Program-made: the position numbers and the translations under genes
The notes under the pieces: model-generated
Database searches by the model: none
Seen by the model: the letters and a program-made list of their open reading frames with translations, nothing else
Told to the model about the DNA's origin: nothing
Part shown: piece by piece, positions 51,853 to 60,847 of the stretch
Position numbering within the stretch: position 1 is the stretch's first letter
Layout of the letters: each line of letters begins with the position of its first letter
Assembly (NCBI RefSeq): GCF_015207005.2
Contig: NZ_JADEXS020000001.1
Span: forward strand, 4,712,001 to 4,776,000
Direction: 5' to 3'
DNA: 64,000 nucleotides
DNA from: Desmonostoc muscorum LEGE 12446
GTDB taxonomy: Bacteria > Cyanobacteriota > Cyanobacteriia > Cyanobacteriales > Nostocaceae

Positions 51853-54147
51853 ATGTCCATGACCACGATCGCTCCTGAACAGGTTAACCGTATCGTTTGG
51901 AATCAGCATCACGATCCCTTTGAAATACTAGGTTCTCATCCCATAGAACAAGATGGCAAAACTGTCTGGGCTGTGAGAGCCTACCTACCAAACGCAAGTG
52001 CAGCATGGGTAGTTCTTCCTGAACAACGGAAAGAATACCCAATGCAAACAGTGCATCATCCCCACTTTTTTGAATGCACCATTGAAACCGCAGAACTGAC
52101 AAACTACCAGTTACGGATTAAAGAAGGAGAACATGAGCGTGTCACCTATGACCCCTATGCTTTCCGTTCTCCCCGCTTGACAGAGTTTGACTTGCATTTG
52201 TTTGCTGAAGGCAACCATCATCGAATTTACGAGAAACTGGGAGCGCACCCCACCCAAATCGACGGTGTTAAGGGCGTTTATTTTGCCGTTTGGGCACCCA
52301 ACGCCCGGAATGTTTCACTCTTGGGAGATTTTAACCTCTGGGATGGGCGCAAACACCAGATGCGTAAAGGCGCTACCGGAATTTGGGAATTGTTCATTCC
52401 GGAAATCGGAGTGGGCGAGCATTACAAATATGAAATCAAAAATTTTGAAGGTCACATTTACGAAAAATCCGATCCCTACGGTTTCCAGCAGGAAGCCCGC
52501 CCAAAAACGGCGTCCATTGTCACTGATTTAGATACTTACAATTGGAATGACAAAGACTGGATGGAAAAACGGCGTCATAGTGACCCCCTCACCCAGCCAG
52601 TTTCAGTTTATGAAGTGCATTTAGGCTCTTGGTTACACGCTTCTAGTGCCGAACCAGCTAAATTAGCGAATGGTGAAACTGAACCTGTAGTTATCGTTTC
52701 GGAACTCAAACCAGGCGCACGTTTCCTAACTTACCGAGAACTAGCAGACCGGCTCATTCCCTACGTCAAAGAATTGGGATACACCCACCTAGAATTGCTA
52801 CCCATTGCGGAGCATCCCTTTGATGGTTCTTGGGGTTATCAAGTAACCGGGTACTATGCCCCCACTTCCCGTTTTGGTACGCCCGAAGATTTCATGTATT
52901 TTGTTGACAAATGTCACGAAAATGATATAGGCGTAATTGTGGATTGGGTTCCTGGTCACTTCCCTAAAGATGGTCATGGTTTAGCATTCTTTGATGGTAG
53001 CCACTTATACGAACACGCAGACCCCCGCAAAGGCGAACACAAAGAATGGGGTACTTTAGTATTCAACTACAGTCGCCATGAAGTTAGTAATTTCCTAGCA
53101 GCCAATGCCCTGTTCTGGTTTGATAAGTACCACATTGATGGAATTCGTGTCGATGCTGTGGCTTCGATGCTCTACAATGACTATTGCCGCAAACCAGGAG
53201 AATGGTTGCCTAACCAGTATGGCGGTAGAGAAAACCTAGAAGCAGCAGATTTTCTGCGTCAAGTAAATCACATTATCTTCAGCTATTTCCCCGGAATTCT
53301 CTCAATTGCCGAAGAATCTACTTCTTGGCCGATGGTATCTTGGCCTACCTACACAGGCGGGCTGGGCTTTAACTTGAAATGGAATATGGGCTGGATGCAC
53401 GATATGCTGGACTACTTCAGCATGGACCCTTGGTTCCGCCAATTCCACCAAAATAATATCACCTTTAGTATGTGGTATAACCACAGTGAAAACTTCATGC
53501 TGGCCTTGTCCCACGATGAAGTGGTACATGGCAAGAGCAATATCATCGGCAAAATGCCGGGGGATAGATGGCAGAAGTTTGCTAATGTGCGTTGTTTGTT
53601 TGCTTATATGTTTGCTCACCCAGGCAAGAAAACCATGTTTATGAGCATGGAGTTTGGACAGTGGAGTGAGTGGAATGTTTGGGCTGACTTGGAGTGGCAC
53701 TTATTACAATATGAAGCCCATCAACAGTTAAAAACATTTTTCCAGGATTTGAACCATCTCTACCGCAGTGAACCAACTTTATACACCCAGGATTTTGCCG
53801 AACCTGGGTTTGAGTGGGTTGACTGTAGCGATAACCGCCATAGCGTGGTTTCCTTTATCAGACGTGACAAGGATTCTGATGATTTTGCGATCGTGGTTTG
53901 CAACTTCACGCCGCAACCCCATTCTCACTACCGTATCGGTGTCCCGGAAAAGGGATTTTATACCGAGTTGTTTAATAGCGATGCACGTCAGTATGGCGGC
54001 AGTAATATGGGCAATTTAGGCGGTAAGTGGACAGATGATTGGTCTTTGCACAGTCGTTCTTATTCCCTGGATTTGTGTTTACCACCTTTGGGTGTGTTGA
54101 TTTTGAAGTTGGATAAGGAGAAGACTGCGAAGGCATTGGAAGGTTAA
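51853..54147 (+). CDS. glgB: 1,4-alpha-glucan branching enzyme
   Basis: 764 residues, GH13 branching enzyme. An N-terminal CBM48-type region ([23 protein letters not shown]) precedes the (beta/alpha)8 barrel with DWVPGHFP, the nucleophile Asp434 in [10 protein letters not shown], the acid/base Glu at 487-488 (AEEST) and the stabilising Asp in [10 protein letters not shown]. Cuts alpha-1,4 chains and re-attaches them as alpha-1,6 branches in glycogen synthesis, in the cytoplasm. Full length. Start chosen at the ATG giving [13 protein letters not shown]; a second ATG two codons later is equivalent. Confidence 0.97.
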   Translation: MSMTTIAPEQVNRIVWNQHHDPFEILGSHPIEQDGKTVWAVRAYLPNASAAWVVLPEQRKEYPMQTVHHPHFFECTIETAELTNYQLRIKEGEHERVTYDPYAFRSPRLTEFDLHLFAEGNHHRIYEKLGAHPTQIDGVKGVYFAVWAPNARNVSLLGDFNLWDGRKHQMRKGATGIWELFIPEIGVGEHYKYEIKNFEGHIYEKSDPYGFQQEARPKTASIVTDLDTYNWNDKDWMEKRRHSDPLTQPVSVYEVHLGSWLHASSAEPAKLANGETEPVVIVSELKPGARFLTYRELADRLIPYVKELGYTHLELLPIAEHPFDGSWGYQVTGYYAPTSRFGTPEDFMYFVDKCHENDIGVIVDWVPGHFPKDGHGLAFFDGSHLYEHADPRKGEHKEWGTLVFNYSRHEVSNFLAANALFWFDKYHIDGIRVDAVASMLYNDYCRKPGEWLPNQYGGRENLEAADFLRQVNHIIFSYFPGILSIAEESTSWPMVSWPTYTGGLGFNLKWNMGWMHDMLDYFSMDPWFRQFHQNNITFSMWYNHSENFMLALSHDEVVHGKSNIIGKMPGDRWQKFANVRCLFAYMFAHPGKKTMFMSMEFGQWSEWNVWADLEWHLLQYEAHQQLKTFFQDLNHLYRSEPTLYTQDFAEPGFEWVDCSDNRHSVVSFIRRDKDSDDFAIVVCNFTPQPHSHYRIGVPEKGFYTELFNSDARQYGGSNMGNLGGKWTDDWSLHSRSYSLDLCLPPLGVLILKLDKEKTAKALEG

Positions 54148-54152
54148 TTTAG

Positions 54153-54252
54153 GGGACTTCCAAGGAAAAAAATATTCCATAGTAGGGTAGCACAGCTGTG
54201 CTACCCGAAAAATGTACAAATAATTTGGGATAATTTATTTTCTGGAAGTCCC
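54153..54252. mobile_element. MITE-like element, family E copy 2
   Basis: 100 bp. Ends GGGACTTCCA and TGGAAGTCCC are exact complements. The interior holds the perfect palindrome from GGGTAGCACAG to CTGTGCTACCC (54185-54206). Shares ends with 16911-17045. Confidence 0.7.
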
Positions 54253-54257
54253 TTAAA

Positions 54258-54392
54258 GGCGTTGCTGAATCAAGATATGAATTTACAATTTACAGGTATG
54301 TAGAGACGTAGCAATGCTACGTCTCTACAAGGATTTGGCATTAAACGACAAAATATATACAAACATAATTCATGACCAAATTCAGCAACGCC
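54258..54392. mobile_element. MITE-like element with GGCGTTGCTGAAT ends
   Basis: 135 bp. GGCGTTGCTGAAT at the left is repeated as its complement ATTCAGCAACGCC at the right, with partial similarity running 26 bp inward. The centre is a palindrome, 14-bp arms GTAGAGACGTAGCA around one A (54300-54328). Non-coding. Confidence 0.75.
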
Positions 54393-54468
54393 CAAGAATT
54401 AGTATTGTATGTTTGCACGATGATTTATCTCATGCAGAGACGCAGAGAGGACAGGGAGTTTGAGATTT

Positions 54469-54571
54469 TACAGCTATTTTCAGGTAAATAGACCACGCTC
54501 GCTCGCTGTAGGGGCACAGCATTGCTGTGCCTTGACGACAGATGTGGTTCCAATACATGAAAACTGCTGTA
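54469..54571. mobile_element. MITE-like element with TACAGC...TTTTCA ends
   Basis: TACAGCTATTTTCA and TGAAAACTGCTGTA are inverted repeats (12 of 14). The centre has GGGGCACAGC / GCTGTGCC around a short loop (~54510-54530), again the GTAGGGGC-type palindrome. The rest of 54393-54896 holds no gene that I can support. Confidence 0.6.
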
Positions 54572-54703
54572 ATTGTAGAGAAAACTTTTGGCGATCGCAC
54601 TTTTGTTGTTGAGTGAAGAAATGCGATGTAATGTGCGGGTATTGAGAAGTTTTTCGGGCAAATATCCTTAACTGTTTGTATCTTTGGCTGAACTATCTGT
54701 AGT

Positions 54704-54733
54704 TTTAACCTTTTGCTAGCTGTTTCTTAACTT
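54704..54733 (+). promoter_or_regulatory. Candidate Pho-box-like repeats
   Basis: TTTAACCT (54704) and CTTAACTT (54726) match the cyanobacterial Pho-box octamer CTTAACCT at 7 of 8 each. They are spaced 22 bp apart, i.e. two 11-bp steps, but the octamer between them (GCTAGCTG) does not match well. CTTAACTG lies 37 bp further upstream. It sits ~160 bp before the phosphatase remnant. Confidence 0.35.
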
Positions 54734-54896
54734 TATTCAGATAGTTTAAGGTGGCTGAATAGTTAAATACTCAAAAGTTGTACAAATAACTTTTCTGAAC
54801 TGCCAAAAATGGTGGTTTAGAAACTTTATTTGGAATTGCTCTCGCTCTAACTGCGAAGTGCATCTTTGCAGTTAACGTTGTTTTACTGGCAAAAAA

Positions 54897-55013
54897 ATGG
54901 CACTTACACTCCAAATTCTCCACACTTCGGACTTTGAAGGTGGCATTGATGCTGCCAGTATTAGCCCTCAGACTTCTGATGCTGTTGTTTTCTCAGCAGA
55001 TATTTTTATATAG
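54897..55013 (+). pseudogene. N-terminal fragment of a secreted metallophosphatase/5'-nucleotidase-like protein
   Basis: 39 codons: MALTLQILHTSDFEGGID... and a stop. LQILHxSDFEGG is the opening metal-binding motif of the calcineurin-like 5'-nucleotidase/phosphatase proteins that cyanobacteria often secrete in multidomain RTX enzymes. Similarity is lost after ~20 residues, so this is a remnant directly upstream of the nuclease cluster. Confidence 0.6.
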
Positions 55014-55071
55014 CCTTGACACAAAGTGATATTGCGATCGCAGGTTCACACAATTAAACGAAGAGGTTTTT

Positions 55072-58000
55072 ATGCCCAAGATCGTTATCAACGAATTTTA
55101 CCGTGGTGGAACCCTCACCACAACTGACGAATTTATAGAGCTTTTAGTTGTTGAAGACTTGACTGCTATACAGCTTGAGTCTTTCTTTGTGGGAGACTCC
55201 ACAAGTGCCAAAGCCTCTAAGTTTTCTGCTTATAAATTTACAAATGTTAGTTCTATAGCCTCTACCTTTAAAGCAGGAACTATCATTACAATTGGTGGAA
55301 ATACAGCTATTACTCAGGACACATCATATAATCCATCAGCTGGTGACTGGAATATAGCTTTCAATGCTGGTGGTTCCTTCCTACCTAACGCCAACAGCGG
55401 AAATAATGGAGATATTGCTGCTGATGATGTTGTTTGGGTTGATACTTCAAATACTGGCAGTACTATTTCAACAGACGGATTTGCTGTAGATATTGGCACT
55501 GCAACCGGAGCCTTTACAAGCGCAGCAAATGTCAATTTTGGTACTAGCACAAACAATACAGGCTATGCACTAAACTCTGACCTTGTAGGTGCAACAAACA
55601 CTACTAACTGGACAACAGGAATTGCATTTACTACAACCACACCTGGTTTGCCCAATGGCGGAGCTAATACAACTTATATTAATAGTCTACGTTCTATCCC
55701 AGCTACGCCAACTTTGTCTTTAAGTATTACTCCTAGCTCATTTGCTGAGAATGCTGGGGCTAATGCTGCTACAGCCACTCTGACGCGCTCAGACACCTCT
55801 GTACCAGATTTAGTTGTCAATTTGAGCAGCAACGATCCAACTGAGGCAACACTACCCACAACTGTCACCTTCACAGGCAATAGTCCGACTGTAACCTTTG
55901 CGATTAACGCTGAAGACGATCTGATACTTGATGGCTCTCAGTCAGTGACCATAACTGCTTCAGCTACAGGTTTTACTAACGCTATTGCAGATATTACGGT
56001 GACAGATAATGAAGTAGCCCCATCCATTAAGATTAGCGAGATTCAGGGAGCAGGCCATATCTCACCCTTGAGAAATCAGACCGTTAACAATGTAGCGGGA
56101 ATTGTCACGGTGAAAACAAGTAACGGTTTTTACTTGCAAGATCCCAACCCAGATAATAACGATCGCACCTCTGAAGCCATTTTTGTTTTCACTTCATCAG
56201 CACCAACGGTATCCGTCGGAGATTCTGTATTAGTCACTGGAACAGTCACCGAATTTCGTCCTGGTAATAATGCCAATAACCTGACAACCACAGAAATTAC
56301 TAGCCCCACAATTGTCAAACTCTCCAGTGGCAATACTTTGCCAACTGCCACAATCCTTGGGAATGGCGGCAGAACCATTCCAACGACGGTAATCGATAAC
56401 GACACTAGCGGCAATATCGAAACTGGAACCACTACCTTCGACCCTGCCCAAGATGGCATTGATTTCTACGAAAGCTTAGAAGGAATGCTGGTACAGGTAA
56501 ATAATCCTGTGGCAGTTAGCCCGACAAATTCTTTTGGGGAGATTTGGATACTGGCAGACAATGGCGCCAATGTCACCGGACGCACAGCACGCGGTGGTAT
56601 CGCCATTAGTGCCAATGACTTTAATCCAGAGCGTATTCAAATTGATGATACCCTGTTTACCTCTGGTAACTCACCCCAAGTGAATGTCGGTGCGACTTTC
56701 GACACGATTACGGGTGTGGTTGATTATAACTTCAATAACTACGAAGTTCTGCCAACCTCGGTGACTGTTACTTCCAACACACTCACCAGAGAAGTCACAG
56801 CTTTAACTCCCACCACCAATCAACTAACAGTTGCTACCTTCAACGTCGAAAATCTTGACCCTGGTGATGGTGCAACCAAGTTTAATAACCTTGCTAACCG
56901 CATTGTCAATAATTTGCGATCGCCAGACATCATTAGTCTGGAGGAAATTCAAGACAATAACGGGGCGACGAATAACGGCGTAGTTGATGCCAGTACCACC
57001 TTCCAAACATTAATTAATGCCATTGCTGCTGCTGGTGGTCCCACCTATGAATATCGCCAAATTGACCCAGTTAACAATACCAATGGCGGTGAACCCGGCG
57101 GAAATATCCGCGTCGGCTTCTTATTCAATCCCAATCGTGTCAGCTTTGTAGATCGTCCCGGTGGTACTTCCACCTCCAACACCACAGTCACCAATAACTC
57201 TGGTGTTCCCACAGTTTCTAATAGTCCTGGTTTGATTGACCCCACCAACTCCGCCTTTAATAGCAGTCGCAAACCCTTAGTTGGTGAATTTACTTTCAAC
57301 GGTGAAACTGTGTACGTAATTGGCAACCACTTTAATTCTAAAGGCGGCGACCAACCATTATACGGGCCGAATCAACCGCCAACCCTGACTAGCGAAGTCC
57401 AGCGTCAACAACAAGCTACTTTAGTCAAAAATTTCGTTGAGAGTATTTTAGCCATCGACCCCAATGCCAATGTAGTCGTAGCGGGTGACTTAAATGACTT
57501 TGAGTTTTCCAACCCCCTCAGCACCCTAGAAAGCGCTGGACTGACTTCCCTGATTGAAACTCTGCCTGAAAATGAGCGCTACACCTACAACTTTGAAGGC
57601 AACGCCCAAACCCTTGACCACATTTTAATCAGTAACAACTTGCTGAGCAAACTGGATGGGTATGACGTAGTTCACTTCAACTCAGAGTTTGCCGATCAAG
57701 ATAGCGACCATGACCCCAGTGTGGCTCGGTTTAATTTGCCTGCAAACAATACTCCCCAAGTAGTACAACCGATTGACGATCAAATTATCTCCACTGACAA
57801 GTCTTTCTCTTTCAATATCAGTAACAAATTTGCTGACATCGACCCAGGTGACACCCTCACTTACAGCACTACTGGCTTACCGAATGGAGCTAGTATCGTT
57901 GCCAACACTGGTGTAATATCCGGCACTGTTTCCACAACTGGTATTTTTGCAGTCACAGTCACCGCTGCTGATGCTAAAGGCCTGACAGCCAGCGATACTT

Positions 58001-58608
58001 TTGAACTGACTGTTGCTAATAACAAGGCCACATCTGGCAACGATATTATCTTTATCGACCAGCTTACTGGTTTGAACAGATACATAATTTATGCCCAAGC
58101 TGGGAGCGATCGCGTGATCGGTACTAATGCCAGTGAGTTCATTAACGGCGGAGCAGGCAATGACTACCTCGATGGCAAGGGAGGTGCCGACATACTCCTT
58201 GGCGACGATGGCAATGACACAATTTTAGGTGGACTTGGCAGCGATCTAGTTTCCGGGGGCGATGGTAACGACCGCCTAATTAGTTGGGGTGGTGGCACAA
58301 AGGAAATCGATCTTCTCAACGGTGACCAGGGTGCAGATACTTACGTTTTGGGTGATAGCACTTCTGTTTTCTACGCCAGTTCCGGTAATGCCGACTACGC
58401 GGATATTCTCAACTTACAAGCAAGCGATCGCATTCAACTCAAAGGAGTTGCTAACAATTATTCATTAGGGTCAGCATCATCTGTGTCTATAAATAAATCT
58501 GCTGTGGGTATTTTCACCAGCAATGGCGCCGAATTGATTGCTGTTGTAGAAAACGGGTTAAACCAAAATACAAATTTGGTAACAGATACTCGTTTTGTTT
58601 TTGTTTAA
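55072..58608 (+). CDS. Secreted ExeM/NucH-type endonuclease with RTX repeats
   Basis: 1178 residues. An N-terminal lamin-tail-like domain (VINEFYRGGTLTTTDEFIELLVVED) is followed by a Calx-beta-type domain (~210-315), an OB-like region (~320-580) and the endonuclease/exonuclease/phosphatase domain (~585-900: TVATFNVENL, SLEEIQDN, IGNHFNSKGGD, VAGDLNDFEFSNP, LDHILIS, DHDPSVARF) with its catalytic Asn/Asp/His set. Then a cadherin/Ig-like domain (~910-990), RTX repeats (GGAGNDYLDGKGGADILLGDDGND) and a C-terminal secretion region. Lack of a classical signal and presence of RTX suggest type I export. It would degrade extracellular DNA for phosphorus supply. Confidence 0.9.
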   Translation: MPKIVINEFYRGGTLTTTDEFIELLVVEDLTAIQLESFFVGDSTSAKASKFSAYKFTNVSSIASTFKAGTIITIGGNTAITQDTSYNPSAGDWNIAFNAGGSFLPNANSGNNGDIAADDVVWVDTSNTGSTISTDGFAVDIGTATGAFTSAANVNFGTSTNNTGYALNSDLVGATNTTNWTTGIAFTTTTPGLPNGGANTTYINSLRSIPATPTLSLSITPSSFAENAGANAATATLTRSDTSVPDLVVNLSSNDPTEATLPTTVTFTGNSPTVTFAINAEDDLILDGSQSVTITASATGFTNAIADITVTDNEVAPSIKISEIQGAGHISPLRNQTVNNVAGIVTVKTSNGFYLQDPNPDNNDRTSEAIFVFTSSAPTVSVGDSVLVTGTVTEFRPGNNANNLTTTEITSPTIVKLSSGNTLPTATILGNGGRTIPTTVIDNDTSGNIETGTTTFDPAQDGIDFYESLEGMLVQVNNPVAVSPTNSFGEIWILADNGANVTGRTARGGIAISANDFNPERIQIDDTLFTSGNSPQVNVGATFDTITGVVDYNFNNYEVLPTSVTVTSNTLTREVTALTPTTNQLTVATFNVENLDPGDGATKFNNLANRIVNNLRSPDIISLEEIQDNNGATNNGVVDASTTFQTLINAIAAAGGPTYEYRQIDPVNNTNGGEPGGNIRVGFLFNPNRVSFVDRPGGTSTSNTTVTNNSGVPTVSNSPGLIDPTNSAFNSSRKPLVGEFTFNGETVYVIGNHFNSKGGDQPLYGPNQPPTLTSEVQRQQQATLVKNFVESILAIDPNANVVVAGDLNDFEFSNPLSTLESAGLTSLIETLPENERYTYNFEGNAQTLDHILISNNLLSKLDGYDVVHFNSEFADQDSDHDPSVARFNLPANNTPQVVQPIDDQIISTDKSFSFNISNKFADIDPGDTLTYSTTGLPNGASIVANTGVISGTVSTTGIFAVTVTAADAKGLTASDTFELTVANNKATSGNDIIFIDQLTGLNRYIIYAQAGSDRVIGTNASEFINGGAGNDYLDGKGGADILLGDDGNDTILGGLGSDLVSGGDGNDRLISWGGGTKEIDLLNGDQGADTYVLGDSTSVFYASSGNADYADILNLQASDRIQLKGVANNYSLGSASSVSINKSAVGIFTSNGAELIAVVENGLNQNTNLVTDTRFVFV

Positions 58609-58680
58609 AGCCCACGCACAGGCACAAAGGGGAAAATTCCTAACTCCCCACTCCCTACTCCCTACTCCCCATTTTTTCTT

Positions 58681-59907
58681 ATGGTAACCACAAGTACAAT
58701 TCGCTTTTCTCAGTTCAATGCTTCTTTGAATCGTAATGCCCAAGGTCAGTTAGTAACTGATTTATCTACTCCTGATAATGCTCAGGCAAAGGCGGTTGCG
58801 GAGATTATTCAGCGTAATAACCCAGATGTGCTGCTGATTAATGAGTTTGACTACTCCCCAGAGGCAGTTCAGTTATTTAAGCAAAATTATTTAGCGGTCA
58901 GTCAAAATGGTGCAACTCCCGTTGACTACCCTTATTTTTACATCGCTCCTGCCAATACAGGTATTGCTTCTGGGTTTGACTTAAACAACAACGGCACAGC
59001 AGTTACAACCCCAGGCGCATCCGGATATGGCGATGATGCCCTGGGATTCGGTAACTTTCCTGGTCAATACGGGATGTTGCTGCTATCCAAATATCCCATT
59101 GACACTGCCAACATCCGCACCTTCCAAAACTTCCTTTGGAAGGATATGCCCAATGCCTTGCTTCCTGACAATGCCGCAACTCCACAGGCAAATGATTGGT
59201 ATTCTCAGGAAGAACTGGCAGTTCTCCGCCTTTCTTCTAAAAGTCACTGGGATGTACCCATCCAAGTAAACGGCGAAACAATTCATGTCCTCGCCAGCCA
59301 CCCCACACCACCGATATTTGATGGGTCAGAAGACCGCAACGGCAAGCGCAATCACGACGAGATCCGCTTTTGGGCAGACTATATTACACCTGGTAATGGT
59401 GATTACATCTACGATGATCAGGGTAAAACAGGCGGTATCGCTGCTGGGTCAAGTTTTGTGATTATGGGTGACCAAAATGCTGACCCGTTGGATGGTGATA
59501 GTTTTGACTATGCTATTCGCCAATTGTTGCAAAATCCTGGTATCAATACTAATGTCATTCCTACCAGTTTGGGTGGCGTCCAACAAGCAGATTTGCAGGG
59601 TGGTGCAAATGCTAACCACATAGGTAATCCGGCTTTTGATACCGCAGATTTTGGTGATACTGCTCCTGGAAACCTCCGGGCTGATTATGTGCTACCCTCG
59701 GCTGACTTAAAAATTGCCAATTCAGGAGTGTTTTGGCCGCTGAATACTGACCCGACGTTCTCCCCAGTAGGTACTTTTCCGTTTCCCAGTTCTGACCATC
59801 GCCTGGTGTTCGCAGATGTGCAAACCGGGCCAAATGAACCAGGTAAAACCATTCCCAGTGCGGGATTTGTCAGGCAAAGTACTTTCGAGACTGGCTTTGT
59901 TCCTATA
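58681..59907 (+). pseudogene. 5' part of a giant nuclease-phytase gene, cut by an IS5-type element
   Basis: 409 codons up to the insertion (a stop appears at 59919 inside the element). The text is an endonuclease/exonuclease/phosphatase domain: FSQFNASLNRN, LLINEFDYSP, HVLASHPTPP, VIMGDQNADPLDGD, SSDHRLVFAD. Removing the IS and one TATA copy restores an open frame ...FVPI-GAAGTV... into the phytase-like region at 60848. It lies 72 bp after the NucH-type gene on the same strand, with C-rich repeats in the spacer. No signal peptide is seen, as is typical of RTX-type exoenzymes of this clade. Confidence 0.85.
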
Positions 59908-60843
59908 GAACCCATTTGACATCTAAGAAGGTGCTGCAAGCCTCTTAATCATTAGCCTGATGAAGCAGATATTGAGTTTGGCAGTGGCACTAACCAGGGT
60001 TCGTTCAAAGTTCTTAACCAGAATTTTACAGCGCTCCATCCAAGCATTGGAGCGTTCGATCACCCATCTAGCTATTGCCGGAACAAATCCAGATTTTCCT
60101 TGTGCCGCTTTCTCTTGTTTTGAGGGTTTCGTAGAAAGTTGAAACTGAATTTTGGTCATGATCTCTGGGTAAATTCGCTCTAACTCCTGAGTCAAATATT
60201 CTGGGTGATACCCATGATCTAGCAGGATAGTAATCTTGGGAATATCGATAGGTTTTGACTTGAAGTAGTCGATGTTGAGAGTAAACATCTCAATTAATCC
60301 GGCATCATCCGAGACATTGGCGCGAGTACAGAGCGTAAAAAAGGGAAACCCAAGGGTGTCAATAGCCAAATGCCTTTTAATACCGTTGGTGGCTTTGTAG
60401 AAGCAAAAACCTTTCGACTCCACACTGGCGTTGCAGGTATTTTTCACTGCTTGGGAGTCAATGATGATCAATGTCGTCCAGTGCGGTTTTTTTTTTACCT
60501 GTTCACGCACTTGTCCATGTAAGACACTCATCAGTTCCTCAAATACCCCGGCTGCTCGCCACTGTTTGTAGTGCCAATATACAGTGGAATAAGGGGGGAG
60601 GTCTTTAGGTAAGTCTTGCCAATTGCATCCATTTTTTAGTTGATAGAGAATTCCATTGAAGATATCTCGCTTTGGCCAGTTGGTCGGTCGAGTCTGCTTC
60701 TTAGTCGGTAATATCTCTTGCAATAAGGGTTCAAAAATTTCCCATTCTGCATCAGTGAGGTTGCTGGAATACGCCATTAGTATTGGATTTTAGATGCTGA
60801 GGAGTACCTTAATTCAAAACCTCACAAGATGTCAAATGGGTTC
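59908..60843. mobile_element. IS5-family insertion sequence, 936 bp
   Basis: Perfect 17-bp terminal inverted repeats GAACCCATTTGACATCT (59908-59924) and AGATGTCAAATGGGTTC (60827-60843), flanked by a TATA target duplication (59904-59907, 60844-60847). It carries one transposase gene on the minus strand. Because both gene halves fit back in frame, the insertion looks recent. Confidence 0.92.
59923..60777 (-). CDS. IS5-family DDE transposase
   Basis: 284 residues. The N-terminal DUF4096-type region (YSSNLTDAEWEIFEPLL...NGCNWQDLPKDLPPYSTVYWHYKQW) is followed by the DDE catalytic core: Asp107 in IIIDSQAVKNT, Asp187 in LLDHGYH and Glu241 in RWVIERSNAWMER. The frame is intact and full length, so the element is probably active. 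The stop codon overlaps the inner end of the left terminal repeat. Confidence 0.93.
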   Translation of the reverse strand: MAYSSNLTDAEWEIFEPLLQEILPTKKQTRPTNWPKRDIFNGILYQLKNGCNWQDLPKDLPPYSTVYWHYKQWRAAGVFEELMSVLHGQVREQVKKKPHWTTLIIIDSQAVKNTCNASVESKGFCFYKATNGIKRHLAIDTLGFPFFTLCTRANVSDDAGLIEMFTLNIDYFKSKPIDIPKITILLDHGYHPEYLTQELERIYPEIMTKIQFQLSTKPSKQEKAAQGKSGFVPAIARWVIERSNAWMERCKILVKNFERTLVSATAKLNICFIRLMIKRLAAPS

Positions 60844-60847
60844 TATA

